Shown: positions 1 to 8,726, counted from the first letter of the stretch. The stretch is 45,075 nucleotides of DNA from Alphaproteobacteria bacterium 33-17 (GCA_001897445.1 MKSX01000028.1:1-45075); one strand, 5' to 3'. The notes: generated by a model from the sequence alone, not told the origin. Translations and numbers: made by a program.

Positions 1-204
1 ATTCCAATCCTTCTTTTACTCAACACCACTTCCTTACCTTTTTTACATATCAGCTGTTGCATTAGATTCTAGAATTTAGGTTCTATATTTCGTTTGTAAA
101 CTATTGATAATATTAAGTTTACTAAAGCGATATTATAAATTTATTGATATTTTGTTAAAAATAGGTTAATATTGCGCATTATTTAATATTTCTATGGTTT
201 TGAT

Positions 205-1197
205 ATGTCTAAGCAAATTAACTTTACCCCAGCAAATGTACCTGTTTACAATGAAGCTCCTGAATGGTTTTTAAAAATTACTGATGCTGAAAAAGCTTTT
301 CAAGAAGACTTACACAATAATGGGTTTAAAAAAGTGGGATCTATTTTCGGTCTGCCTCTACCAAAAAGCGATGATAGTTTTGAGAAGTTACATCAATATT
401 TACAAAAATTAAACGAGGATGATAGAAGGAAAGCTGTAAACTATAGGCTTACAAATGGCGACCACGCAACAAGTATATTATACAGAGCAGTATTAAATGG
501 TAAATATGATCTTTGTAAATATTTACTTGAAAACGGAGCATACGTAAATTTAGGTAATTGCCGAGAAGATTTAGGATCACCTTTACATAGGGCTGTTTAC
601 GAAAATAATTTAGAGATTGTAAAGTTACTAGTAGAGAATAAAGCAGATTTATTTGAGCGAGCTAGAATTATAAATAACACAAGAATGACTCCTTATGAAG
701 TTGCTAAAGAAATGTCAGGTTGTGGTGACATAGCAAATTATCTTAAAGATGCTATGAAGGCTAGAGATAAGGAAATGAATAATAGATTAACATTTGCTCC
801 GACTGCTCAAAAGGCTTTAGTATTTGGTCAAAATATTCTTAGAAGAATAGGGGTGGCATTTTTATTTGATATGGCACTTGCTGCATTTGCTCCAAAGGCT
901 GGGAATTTATTTGCATCAAAATATGTAAGAAAAGCTGCCGCATATTTTTTCTCAAGCTTCGTAAATTATTTCCTGGAACTTGCAAGTTTTAATCTTCCAA
1001 AGCCATTGAATTTGTTGTTAATGGGTGCACGTGATAGTAATAAAGATAATGCTACTTTAATGGAATATATTAAAAAAGAGCAAGTACTTAATTTCTCTGG
1101 TGGAGCAAGAATTCTAAACCACAGATTTAAATTTAATTTCACAGATTTTATATTAGGGACTAGAGCACTTAAAGAATATAAAAAGATTGGAAAGTAA
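205..1197 (+). CDS. Ankyrin-repeat protein of unknown target
   Basis: A 330-residue protein with a short ankyrin stack. One repeat lies at about residues 84-116 and a clear one at about 122-154, with the typical helix pattern SPLHRAVYENN...IVKLLVENKADL. A degenerate third lies at about 159-184 (MTPYEVAKE). Ankyrin repeats bind proteins and are common among secreted effectors of intracellular alphaproteobacteria, but nothing here names a partner. The region after residue 200 is richer in hydrophobic and aromatic residues (about 212-280) and could contact membrane; I see no N-terminal signal peptide. The ATG at 205 has no convincing Shine-Dalgarno sequence. The gene stands alone, convergent with the hydrolase gene. 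An effector role is inference. Confidence 0.8.
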   Translation: MSKQINFTPANVPVYNEAPEWFLKITDAEKAFQEDLHNNGFKKVGSIFGLPLPKSDDSFEKLHQYLQKLNEDDRRKAVNYRLTNGDHATSILYRAVLNGKYDLCKYLLENGAYVNLGNCREDLGSPLHRAVYENNLEIVKLLVENKADLFERARIINNTRMTPYEVAKEMSGCGDIANYLKDAMKARDKEMNNRLTFAPTAQKALVFGQNILRRIGVAFLFDMALAAFAPKAGNLFASKYVRKAAAYFFSSFVNYFLELASFNLPKPLNLLLMGARDSNKDNATLMEYIKKEQVLNFSGGARILNHRFKFNFTDFILGTRALKEYKKIGK

Positions 1198-1224
1198 TTT
1201 ATTATAATTCAGGAACAATTGAAG

Positions 1225-1944
1225 TTATATATCAAGAAATATATCTAAATATTTGTAGACTTTTTGTTTCAAATCCTCGGTTATATAAGGATCCATGTAA
1301 CTTGCATGCACTGCATTTTTCGGTTTAACTATAAGCCAGTCAATCATTGATCTTGCAGAATTAGGAATATTCTCAGGGTCTGGAATTACTTTTGTATCAG
1401 TTGACGTATCATCAGCTTCAAACATCAATAACTTAATAGGCTTTTGTGGTCTTAAAAAACAGCGTCTGGCATCAAATAGTATTATATCATTACAGTAATC
1501 AGAATATTCATTTACAAAATATTTTGCAATATCACCACCGTTAGAATGACCGCCTATAATAAAGTTATCTAAATTCACTTCAGGTAATTCCGTTTTAAGC
1601 TGATCAAGAACAAATGATATATTCAGTACGCCCCTTTTGTATAAATGCTCCCTAGCATAATGCTGAATGTCATCAAGATTAATAGTTTCTAATCCATCAG
1701 AATCACCGGCAGTATCATGTTGAATGGTAATAAATGTATAGTTTTTATTAACAAAATAGTTTGCAAGCCAAGTATGTTCAAGATGAGCATATACAAAGTC
1801 TGGCTTAGTAAATTCTTCCTGTCCCTGATATCCTGGGTTAAAAATCATAGTTTTAACAGGACTTGTTGCATCAGGATAATATATCCTTACAGGAATATTT
1901 CTACTTCTGTCATTATCTTTAAAATTAAAATCTAAAATTTCCAT
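1225..1944 (-). CDS. Alpha/beta-hydrolase family protein
   Basis: A 239-residue protein with the nucleophile elbow GGHSNGG around Ser134, which marks the alpha/beta-hydrolase fold. The upstream FNPGYQG near residues 35-41 sits where an oxyanion-hole loop is expected. The acid is probably an Asp in the DADDTSTD-like stretch or nearby, and the His may be in the AVHASYMDP segment near residue 213. There is no signal peptide, so it is probably cytoplasmic. The family includes esterases, lipases and dienelactone hydrolases; the substrate cannot be told from sequence. The ATG at 1944 is preceded by GGGAT on the coding strand at a suitable distance. It lies downstream of pal on the same strand, but a terminator separates them. 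Confidence 0.75.
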   Translation of the reverse strand: MEILDFNFKDNDRSRNIPVRIYYPDATSPVKTMIFNPGYQGQEEFTKPDFVYAHLEHTWLANYFVNKNYTFITIQHDTAGDSDGLETINLDDIQHYAREHLYKRGVLNISFVLDQLKTELPEVNLDNFIIGGHSNGGDIAKYFVNEYSDYCNDIILFDARRCFLRPQKPIKLLMFEADDTSTDTKVIPDPENIPNSARSMIDWLIVKPKNAVHASYMDPYITEDLKQKVYKYLDIFLDI

Positions 1945-1960
1945 AATTTATCCCATTAAA

Positions 1961-1984
1961 AAAGGCGCCTAGAAAGGCGCCTTT
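1961..1984 (-). terminator. Intrinsic terminator of pal
   Basis: A perfect 9-bp stem, AAAGGCGCC (1961-1969) with GGCGCCTTT (1976-1984), and a 6-nt loop. Read on the minus strand it is followed by a T run. It lies between the pal stop and the hydrolase start, so it should end pal transcription and make the hydrolase gene rely on its own promoter. Confidence 0.8.
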
Positions 1985-2016
1985 AATATATAAGCTCTCT
2001 TGAAGCTCAGCAATAA

Positions 2017-2490
2017 TTAGTGGCTAACTACAACTGAAACTGCACGACGGTTTTGAGCATGAGCTTCTTCTGTGTTACCAACAACAGCTAAGCGCTCTTT
2101 ACCATAAGAGATTGTAGATAATCTTTTAGCATCTACACCTAAGCTGATAAGATATTTCTTTGCAGCTTCAGCACGACGTTCACCAAGAGCAAGGTTGTAC
2201 TCACGTGTACCACGCTCATCCGCATGACCTTCTACAGTTGCGTGAACGTTTGGATACTGTTGTAACCAAGCAGCTTGTCTAGCTAATGTTTCTTTTGCGT
2301 CTTCTCTAACGTTTGAACGATCGAAATCGAAGAAAATTCTGTCGCCAACGTTAGCTTCTAAATCTGATTGTGTACCTGGAACGATATGAGCATTTTCAGC
2401 ACCACCAGCACCGCCAGCGCCACTACCAAACCCTGTACCACAAGAAGCTAAGAAAACTACGAAAGCTAAAGAAAGAAGTTGCTTTACCAT
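2017..2490 (-). CDS. pal: Peptidoglycan-associated lipoprotein Pal
   Basis: A 157-residue outer-membrane lipoprotein of the Tol-Pal system, which ties the outer membrane to peptidoglycan. The N-terminus is a lipoprotein signal (MVKQLLSLAFVVFLASC) with lipobox LASC and the lipidated Cys at residue 17. A short Gly/Ala-rich linker follows, then an OmpA-like domain with the peptidoglycan-binding signature EGHADERGTREYNLALGERR. I start at the ATG at 2490 because GGAG stands 8 nt before it on the coding strand; the frame remains open to a TTG at 2502, but that would put the ribosome site inside the gene. tolQRAB are not in this window. Length and motifs fit the family well. Confidence 0.93.
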   Translation of the reverse strand: MVKQLLSLAFVVFLASCGTGFGSGAGGAGGAENAHIVPGTQSDLEANVGDRIFFDFDRSNVREDAKETLARQAAWLQQYPNVHATVEGHADERGTREYNLALGERRAEAAKKYLISLGVDAKRLSTISYGKERLAVVGNTEEAHAQNRRAVSVVVSH

Positions 2491-2558
2491 AATAAACTCC
2501 AAAAAAATTAAGTTACATTGTATAACCTGTGTTTAAGTTATACATACAAAACGTACAG

Positions 2559-2587
2559 TAAGTACATTTTATTTATGTATAAGTCAA
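2559..2587 (-). promoter_or_regulatory. Candidate sigma-70 promoter for pal
   Basis: On the minus strand TTGACT (2582-2587) and TACTTA (2559-2564) are separated by 17 nt, about 70-95 nt before the pal start. The -35 match is good and the -10 moderate. A GTAC-N5-GTAC dyad overlaps the -10 element. Prediction by eye only. Confidence 0.45.
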
Positions 2588-2691
2588 TAGTTATAATATG
2601 TAGTTATTTGAATATTGCTATAAATTATTTACCTAAAATGCATATTTGAAATACAAATTTTTGCAGGTGTTGTAATTTTACTATAAATAGA

Positions 2692-2715
2692 AAAGGCTCT
2701 TGAGTAAGAGCCTTT
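2692..2715 (-). terminator. Intrinsic terminator of gmd
   Basis: A perfect 9-bp stem, AAAGGCTCT (2692-2700) and AGAGCCTTT (2707-2715), with a 6-nt loop. On the minus strand it is followed by TTTTCTATTT, a few bases after the gmd stop codon. Confidence 0.8.
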
Positions 2716-2719
2716 AGCA

Positions 2720-3727
2720 TTACCTGTCTGTAAAGCTTCCTGTATTAAGCCTTTCGCGCCAGTAGTTAAGTAAATCAAGCATAGTTGTTTCAAATGAAAT
2801 TTCTGGTTTCCAGCCCGTATGCTTGAAAAATTTTGATGTGTCAGGAACCTGAAGATCCGCATCGATTGGGCGAAGTCTTTCAGGGTCAGTTTTAACTTCA
2901 ATTCCTTTAACTGTGGAGTGTGAAATTAAAAAATCTAGCATTTCTTTAATGGTGCATGTATAAGTACCGCCGATATTATAATACTCACCACCAATCGGAT
3001 TTACGGTAACTAACATATGATATGCACGAACAGCGTCCCTTACGTCTGCAAATGTTCTTAGTGATTCAAGGTTACCAACTTTTACGACAGGTGCCATTAA
3101 TCCTTTTTCGATCATTGCAATTTGTTTAGCAAACGTGGATTCGGCAAATACGTCACCTCGGCGAGGACCTGTGTGTGTAAACATTCTGGTTGTCATTACA
3201 GTCATATTATATGCTTCTGCATAGAATCTTCCAACCAGGTCAGTACCTACTTTAGAAATTGCATAAGGTGAAGCAGGGTGAAATGTACATTCTTCATCAA
3301 TTGGAACTTTTTCTTTTGGAACTCTACCAAATACTTCAGAAGAGGCACATACGTGAATTATTGCATCGCGTTTATGATTTTTAAGAGCGTCAAGAAGCCT
3401 TGTTGTTCCCTGAATATTTGTATCAAGTGTATCAACAGGTGCTGTAAAGCTTGTTTGCGGATAGCTTTGAGCTGCCAAATGAAACACATAATCAGGCTGA
3501 ACATCTTTAATAATATTATTTAGTGAAATATCGTCACGTAAATCCCCATATACTAAAAACACGCGATCTTTTTTGTTAATGCGCTCTATTATATGACTAA
3601 TATTATCAAGTGGACTACGCCATCTGATCATTCCATAAATATCCCAGTCAGTTTTTTCTAATAAAAAATCTGCTAAGTGGGATCCAACCATTCCAGTAAT
3701 GCCCGTGATTAAAACTTTCTTTTTCAT
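2720..3727 (-). CDS. gmd: GDP-mannose 4,6-dehydratase
   Basis: A 335-residue extended short-chain dehydrogenase that should convert GDP-D-mannose to GDP-4-keto-6-deoxy-D-mannose, the common precursor of fucose, perosamine, rhamnose and colitose. The Rossmann motif GITGMVG is at residues 9-15. The catalytic SSE is at 129-131; the Glu marks a dehydratase rather than a simple reductase. The YxxxK pair is Tyr155/Lys159 in SPYAISK. The early IRWRSPLDN is typical of the shorter bacterial Gmd group. The gene is divergent from the E1 alpha gene and ends in its own terminator. Its product is the logical substrate for the ColD-like and Fcl-like enzymes of the island. A related NDP-hexose dehydratase specificity cannot be excluded. 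Confidence 0.85.
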   Translation of the reverse strand: MKKKVLITGITGMVGSHLADFLLEKTDWDIYGMIRWRSPLDNISHIIERINKKDRVFLVYGDLRDDISLNNIIKDVQPDYVFHLAAQSYPQTSFTAPVDTLDTNIQGTTRLLDALKNHKRDAIIHVCASSEVFGRVPKEKVPIDEECTFHPASPYAISKVGTDLVGRFYAEAYNMTVMTTRMFTHTGPRRGDVFAESTFAKQIAMIEKGLMAPVVKVGNLESLRTFADVRDAVRAYHMLVTVNPIGGEYYNIGGTYTCTIKEMLDFLISHSTVKGIEVKTDPERLRPIDADLQVPDTSKFFKHTGWKPEISFETTMLDLLNYWRERLNTGSFTDR

Positions 3728-3814
3728 AAGTGACTCATTGATATAATTCTTAGTTGTTACTTACCGCGAACCATAAATTTTTATAAAATTTTAGTCAAGG
3801 AATTTTGGATATAA

Positions 3815-3843
3815 TTGACATTGGGTGCTTCAACTGATAGTTT
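3815..3843 (+). promoter_or_regulatory. Candidate promoter for the E1-glycosyltransferase operon
   Basis: TTGACA (3815-3820), a 17-nt spacer and TAGTTT (3838-3843), about 30 nt before the proposed E1 alpha start. The -35 is perfect and the -10 is weak. It lies in the divergent gap with gmd. Confidence 0.4.
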
Positions 3844-3872
3844 GGGCTTGAAAATTTTTATTGGGAATGTTT

Positions 3873-4832
3873 ATGCAAAACAGTAATCTTACAGAAAGAT
3901 TGTATAAATCTATGCTGCTTATTAGAGAAGTTGAAGAACTAATTTGCAAAGTGTATTTTACAGATGTTATTAAAAGTCCTGTACATTTATCTATTGGTCA
4001 GGAAGCAGTTGCAAGCGGTGTTTGCGAAGCATTAAATAAAGATGATTTAATCGCTCATACATACAGATGTCATGCTACTTATATTGCAAAAGGCGGAAAC
4101 CTTAAGCAAATGATGGCAGAGCTTTATGGCAAGAAAAATGGCTGTGCTGGTGGCAAAGCAGGTTCTATGCATCTTATTGATTTAGAGAGCGGTATTACAG
4201 GAGCATCTGCAGTAGTTGGAACAACAATACCAGTATCTGCAGGATATGCGCTTGCTCTTAAAAGAGAAAATGCCAAAAATAATACATCAAGAATTATGAC
4301 TTCATTTTTTGGCGATGGATCTACAGAAGAAGGTTGTTTTAGTGAAACTATAAATTTTGCAGCACTTCATGATTTACCAATGTTATTTGTATGTGAGAAT
4401 AATGGTTTTGCAATTCATAATCCTTTAGAGAATAGATGGGCAACGCCTTACTTGCTAGAAAGAATTGCTACATACGGTATTAAAACAAAAGCAGTAAGAA
4501 GCGGTGATGTACTTGAGATATATGAAGCAACCAATGAACTTCTAGAATATATTAGAACTACAAAAAAACCTGCATTTATTGAAATTGATACTTACAGGTA
4601 TAAAGAACACGTAGGACCCAAAGACGATATTCATCAGGCATATAGAGATCAGTCGGTATATCAAAAATGGAGAAGCCATGATCAAATTGATATGTTAGAG
4701 GCAAAACTTCCTTCTGATATAGTACAGAAAATAAAAGAGCAAGTTGCTCAGGAAATTGAAGAAGCAAAATTATTTGCTGAAAATGATTTATTCCCAACAA
4801 AAGAGGACTTATATGCAAACGTCTACGCTTGA
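3873..4832 (+). CDS. Thiamine-diphosphate dehydrogenase E1 component, alpha subunit
   Basis: A 319-residue alpha subunit of the two-chain E1 type (pyruvate, acetoin or branched-chain 2-oxoacid dehydrogenase family), which decarboxylates a 2-oxoacid on thiamine diphosphate. The cofactor motif runs from GDG at 147-149 to ENN at 175-177. IGQEAV near 41-46 and the TYRCH segment near 63-67 are typical of the alpha chain. Its sequence differs clearly from the housekeeping rickettsial PdhA as I remember it (AIHNPLENR after the ENN). I start at the ATG at 3873 because GGGA lies 6 nt upstream; upstream TTG 3861 and ATG 3867 are less well placed. It overlaps the beta-subunit gene by 20 nt. No E2 or E3 gene is nearby, so a role in sugar modification is considered (see findings). 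Confidence 0.82.
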   Translation: MQNSNLTERLYKSMLLIREVEELICKVYFTDVIKSPVHLSIGQEAVASGVCEALNKDDLIAHTYRCHATYIAKGGNLKQMMAELYGKKNGCAGGKAGSMHLIDLESGITGASAVVGTTIPVSAGYALALKRENAKNNTSRIMTSFFGDGSTEEGCFSETINFAALHDLPMLFVCENNGFAIHNPLENRWATPYLLERIATYGIKTKAVRSGDVLEIYEATNELLEYIRTTKKPAFIEIDTYRYKEHVGPKDDIHQAYRDQSVYQKWRSHDQIDMLEAKLPSDIVQKIKEQVAQEIEEAKLFAENDLFPTKEDLYANVYA

Positions 4833-5922
4833 AAATAAAGAATTAGAGCAAAATCAGGAAATACGCGAGATCACTTATGCTGTTGCTATTAATGAGGCGA
4901 TTGAGCAGTCAATGGAGCAGGATGAAAACGTTTTCTTATTTGGTCTTGATGTTGATGATCATTTGGGAATTCAGGGTTCTACTTTAGGTCTTAAAGAAAA
5001 ATTCGGTAAGGATCGTGTTTTCGGTACTCCGCTATCTGAAGATGCTATGACTGGTGTTGCAATAGGGGCTGCTATGCATGGTATGCGTCCAATCCACGTA
5101 CACATTCGTATGGACTTTGTATTGTTAGCTATGAATCAGCTTATAAACATGGCAGCTAAAGCAAATTATGTTACAGAAGGTAAGGTAAAAGTACCAATGG
5201 TAGTAAGGGCTATGATAGGAAGATCATGGGGGCAGGGTGCACAGCATTCACAAGCGCTGCATTCTATGTTTATGCATGTTCCCGGTATTAAAGTTATTGC
5301 ACCATCAAACCCTTATGATGCAAAAGCAATGCTTGCTGCTGCTGTTAGAGATGATAATCCGGTTATCTTTATTGAGCATAGACTTTTATATAGTACAAAA
5401 AACTTTGTGCCAACAGACTACATTGAAGGTGAAATTGGAAAAGCAAGAATTTTTATCGAAGGTAGCGATATTACAATCTTAGCTGTTTCTCATATGGTTA
5501 TCGAAGCATTAAGAGCGCAAAAAATTTTAGCTGCCTTAGGTATTAATGCAGAAATTATCGATCCTGTTACGCTCAGTCCAATGGATTATGAATCTGTTGT
5601 GAAATCATTTTCAAAAACCAAAAGGTTGCTCATAGTAGATAACGCATGGCTGCCTTGTGGATTGTCCAGTGAAGTTATGGCAAAAATGATGGAAATGCTT
5701 CCTAATGGAATAGATGAAAAGCCTTTAAAAATGGCGCGTGAAGGTTTTGCATTTACAACATGCCCAACAACCAGGGTATTAGAAGATCATTTTTATCCAA
5801 ATCCGCTTACTATTGCAAAAAAAGCATATAAGTTAGTAAAAGATGCAGAGCTTGATGAAAATAGTATCCCCGCAGTAGCATTTGGTGTTAGCGAAATTGA
5901 TGCATTTAAAGGACCATTCTAA
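4813..5922 (+). CDS. Thiamine-diphosphate dehydrogenase E1 component, beta subunit
   Basis: A 369-residue beta subunit pairing with the upstream alpha subunit to form the alpha2beta2 E1 enzyme. PLSEDAMTGVAIGAAMHG carries the conserved Glu that activates the thiamine ring. RSWGQGAQHSQ and IEHRLLY are typical beta-chain segments, and the C-terminal transketolase-like domain includes NAEIIDPVTLSP. I start at the ATG at 4813, which has AGAGGA five bases before it; the longer open frame lacks a signal. The 20-nt overlap with the alpha gene suggests translational coupling. The N-terminus has about 25 polar residues before the core. The glycosyltransferase gene starts 5 nt after its stop, placing all three in one operon inside a glycan cluster. 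Confidence 0.82.
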   Translation: MQTSTLENKELEQNQEIREITYAVAINEAIEQSMEQDENVFLFGLDVDDHLGIQGSTLGLKEKFGKDRVFGTPLSEDAMTGVAIGAAMHGMRPIHVHIRMDFVLLAMNQLINMAAKANYVTEGKVKVPMVVRAMIGRSWGQGAQHSQALHSMFMHVPGIKVIAPSNPYDAKAMLAAAVRDDNPVIFIEHRLLYSTKNFVPTDYIEGEIGKARIFIEGSDITILAVSHMVIEALRAQKILAALGINAEIIDPVTLSPMDYESVVKSFSKTKRLLIVDNAWLPCGLSSEVMAKMMEMLPNGIDEKPLKMAREGFAFTTCPTTRVLEDHFYPNPLTIAKKAYKLVKDAELDENSIPAVAFGVSEIDAFKGPF

Positions 5923-5927
5923 ATAAT

Positions 5928-6794
5928 ATGAGTCAGGTTTTATTTTCAATAATTACAGTTGTCAGAAACAATATTAATACGATTGAAAAAGCTATATTAT
6001 CTGTAGTTGAGAATAAGCCTGACTTTATAGAGTATGTTGTAATTGACGGACAGTCTACTGATGGAACTCTTGATGTAATCAATAAGTACAAAGACAAAAT
6101 TGATATTTTCATATCTGAAAAAGATAGTGGAGCAACCAATGCTATGGCAAAAGGCGCCAAACTAGCAAAAGGCAAATACATAGGGTATGTTTTTGCCGAT
6201 GACTTTTATGAAGGTGATATTTTAAAAAATGCTAAAATAATTGCTGACCATAAATCACCTGACATTATTTCATTGCCTTGTAAGTTTATAGATGAAAACA
6301 ATCAAGTTTTACGTACATTTGAAAGTTATGATCAAAAGTCTTTAAATATATATAATGCGCTATATTATCCGAATATTGGCGCAAAGCTTATTAAAAAAGA
6401 TGTTTTTATAGAAAATAACTATTTTTGGGAACAAGACGATGATGGTTCAAATTTTATTGCGGCTGATCTAGAGTTTATATTGAAGTGCGTTCTTAATAAA
6501 AAAAGCTTTGATATTCTCGATAATAGTGGGTTTTATAACTATTTAGTTCATCAAAATTCTACTACGTTTGGAAATAATCGTAGAACTATCCTAAAATGTT
6601 ATAAAGAACATGTAAAAATCTATAACCGTATCAAAACTAGCTATAAAACAATCGATAAAACTGATTATAAAGTTCTAAAAAAATGGTATTTAAGGGCATT
6701 GTCACGAATAATTTGTTACGAGCTAATTGAAACTAATATTATAAATTCTTTAAAAACACTACTGACACTAATTGTAAATTTGTACAAATATTAA
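5928..6794 (+). CDS. Family 2 (GT-A) glycosyltransferase
   Basis: A 288-residue glycosyltransferase with a GT-A fold. The nucleotide-binding start is FSIITVVRNN, followed by EYVVIDGQSTDGT (about 36-48) and SEKDSGATNAM (about 64-74), and the metal-binding acidic pair is in FADDFYEGD (about 87-95). These are hallmarks of family GT2, in the group often found in O-antigen clusters. The C-terminal third is Lys/Tyr-rich and has a short hydrophobic end but no clear membrane span. It begins 5 nt after the E1 beta stop, so it is probably translated from the same message. Its base composition looks even richer in AT than its neighbours, which may hint at transfer. Donor and acceptor sugars are unknown; the island suggests a deoxy sugar. 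Confidence 0.85.
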   Translation: MSQVLFSIITVVRNNINTIEKAILSVVENKPDFIEYVVIDGQSTDGTLDVINKYKDKIDIFISEKDSGATNAMAKGAKLAKGKYIGYVFADDFYEGDILKNAKIIADHKSPDIISLPCKFIDENNQVLRTFESYDQKSLNIYNALYYPNIGAKLIKKDVFIENNYFWEQDDDGSNFIAADLEFILKCVLNKKSFDILDNSGFYNYLVHQNSTTFGNNRRTILKCYKEHVKIYNRIKTSYKTIDKTDYKVLKKWYLRALSRIICYELIETNIINSLKTLLTLIVNLYKY

Positions 6795-6860
6795 CATATT
6801 TGTTGTAATATTTTATTCTATAATTCATAATTATTAATGAAATATATATAAAGGTTGATT

Positions 6861-7613
6861 ATGAAAGTTTTAGTCAGTTTAATCGCTTATGGTTTTTTAT
6901 CAGTAATTACTCTCAATAATATGTATGCAAATGATAAAGAAAGCTGGACATACACTGGAGAAAAAGGTGCTGAAAACTGGGGTAAAATTCATCCTGATTA
7001 TACTGTATGTGAAACAGGGAAAGTGCAGTCTCCTGTAAATATTAAAAATTACGTAGAAGCTGACCTTGAGTCTATAAAATATAATTATATAAAAGGTAGT
7101 GGGAAAATTATAGATAAAGGGCTTAACTTTCAGCTAAATTTTGATAGTGGCAATACGATTATAGCTGAGAAAAAAACTTATGAGCTTTTACAGATTCATT
7201 TTCATACTCCTAGTGAATATCATATTAGTAACGAAGCGTATCCTATGGAGCTGCATTTAGTTCATAAAGAAAAAGACTCTAATACCTTAGCAGTAATTGG
7301 TATTATGTTTGAAGAAGGTGAGGCAAACACTGAAATTGAGAAAATGTTTAAAGCTATTCCTTCGGGCGATGCAAAAGAAGTTACTATTGATAATCTTGAT
7401 TTACTTAAGCTATTGCCGAAAGATGAGAAGTATTTCAGATTTATTGGGTCACTAACTACCCCTCCTTGTGACGAAGGGGTAAACTGGTTTGTAATGCAGC
7501 AGCCTATTACAGCTTCTAAAGAGCAAATTGAAATGTATAAAAATAAATATAAGATGAATGCCCGTCCATTACAAAACAACGAGCATCAACTTATAATTAA
7601 GGATAATAAGTAA
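6861..7613 (+). CDS. Exported alpha-carbonic anhydrase
   Basis: A 250-residue zinc enzyme interconverting CO2 and bicarbonate, probably in the periplasm. The signal peptide covers about residues 1-23, ending near NNMYA. Zinc ligands are His113 and His115 in QIHFHTPSEY and His132 in ELHLVH. QSPVNI near 56-61 and the proton-relay Thr in SLTTPPCDE are both in place. The complete active-site set argues for a functional enzyme. I start at the ATG at 6861, preceded by AAGG six bases upstream; an in-frame TTG at 6855 is rejected. It follows the glycosyltransferase on the same strand with a gap of 66 nt and is convergent with the methyltransferase gene. Its presence in a sugar cluster is unexpected. 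Confidence 0.92.
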   Translation: MKVLVSLIAYGFLSVITLNNMYANDKESWTYTGEKGAENWGKIHPDYTVCETGKVQSPVNIKNYVEADLESIKYNYIKGSGKIIDKGLNFQLNFDSGNTIIAEKKTYELLQIHFHTPSEYHISNEAYPMELHLVHKEKDSNTLAVIGIMFEEGEANTEIEKMFKAIPSGDAKEVTIDNLDLLKLLPKDEKYFRFIGSLTTPPCDEGVNWFVMQQPITASKEQIEMYKNKYKMNARPLQNNEHQLIIKDNK

Positions 7614-7631
7614 TTTGATAGGTATTTATAA

Positions 7632-8606
7632 CTAACTATTTTTCTTTATAACGTTTAAGCAAAATCCTGAGCTTGCCTGTATTGGCTCACTTACAATTCT
7701 TAAATTAGCCGTTTTGAGAAGATCTTTTATATATTCTCTTGAATATGTATACTTCATATAGTCTTTACTTATTGATCTGCTTTCTAAACGATCGTCGAAC
7801 TCAAAACCAAGTATCATAGCGCCGCTTGTTAAAAGTTTACTTTCTACTTCTTTAAAAAAGCCTGGCAAATCGTTTATGTAATTTATGAGACTTAAGCAAA
7901 GAATAATATCATGCTTGTCTTTCTGATTAGATAAATAATCTTTAGCATCCATTAAATGTGTTTCTTCATATAAATCAACACCACTTGAAAGCTTTCTTTG
8001 TTTTGCCCATTCTATCATTTTCTCAGATATATCAACGCCGCGTATTACAGGCATTTTACCTAAAAATTGATAAATACGTTTTGTGGTATAGCCATTGCCG
8101 CAGCCAACATCAAGAACAGAGACCTGATCTTGCTCAAATTTAAATAAATTATGGTTATGCATAAACTGAATAATGTATGCTTCTCTTTCAGTTTTATCTA
8201 ACTGTGTATAAAAAGGTGCTACTAAGTCAAAATGAGCTTTTATAATGTTTTCAGGTATATTATCCTGAAACTCTCCAGATAAAGCATCTGCATAATAGCT
8301 TGCAAAAGGATGATTAGGGATAGCTTTAGCAACATATCTAAACTCTTCTTTAGCATCACCTTCCATACCGTTTATCATCATATCAAAAGCATTAAAAAAT
8401 CTAAAGCCTGTATAATTAGGATAGAATTTACGTAAAAACTTTAGTCTAAACCTTAAGTCACTATAATTTTTGTTAAATATATAATAATAGCAAAGCTCTT
8501 CGTTTGACTCAGCTATATGATGGAATTTATAATTTATTTCTTTCCAAAATCTTTGGAGTTCCTCTTGAAGATTAGCAATGAGGGATTTCATTTTAACAAT
8601 TACCAT
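7632..8606 (-). CDS. SAM-dependent methyltransferase with helical N-terminal region
   Basis: A 324-residue class I methyltransferase. Motif I is VLDVGCGNGYTTK at about 164-176 and the acidic strand 2 is in RGVDISEKM. Motif IV lies in HDIILCLSLINYI. The first 130 residues are helical and resemble the TPR-like extension of predicted TPR methyltransferases (FRFFNAFDMMI, HPFASYYADALSG). A role in O- or C-methylation of a sugar is plausible from context but not shown. The ATG at 8606 has no clear ribosome site; Met6 at 8591 is an alternative. It is the last gene on the minus strand of the island, about 120 nt after the reductase gene, and ends 18 nt from the carbonic anhydrase stop. Confidence 0.75.
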   Translation of the reverse strand: MVIVKMKSLIANLQEELQRFWKEINYKFHHIAESNEELCYYYIFNKNYSDLRFRLKFLRKFYPNYTGFRFFNAFDMMINGMEGDAKEEFRYVAKAIPNHPFASYYADALSGEFQDNIPENIIKAHFDLVAPFYTQLDKTEREAYIIQFMHNHNLFKFEQDQVSVLDVGCGNGYTTKRIYQFLGKMPVIRGVDISEKMIEWAKQRKLSSGVDLYEETHLMDAKDYLSNQKDKHDIILCLSLINYINDLPGFFKEVESKLLTSGAMILGFEFDDRLESRSISKDYMKYTYSREYIKDLLKTANLRIVSEPIQASSGFCLNVIKKNS

Positions 8607-8726
8607 AATTCATAAACATATAAAGTTATATATCAATATGTTAGCAAATAATATACAGGGTTGCAAAGGATAAATAATTTATATATTTAATAAATTATAG
8701 TTTTAATAAAATTTGAAGTGGCGTAA

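Noticed and set aside
2629..2901. 90-codon frame over the end of gmd
   Set aside because: It lies in another frame of the well-supported gmd gene and across its terminator.
3873..5922. Housekeeping pyruvate dehydrogenase E1
   Set aside because: No E2 or E3 follows, the sequence around the ENN motif differs from rickettsial PdhA as remembered, and the operon continues into a glycosyltransferase; not excluded completely.
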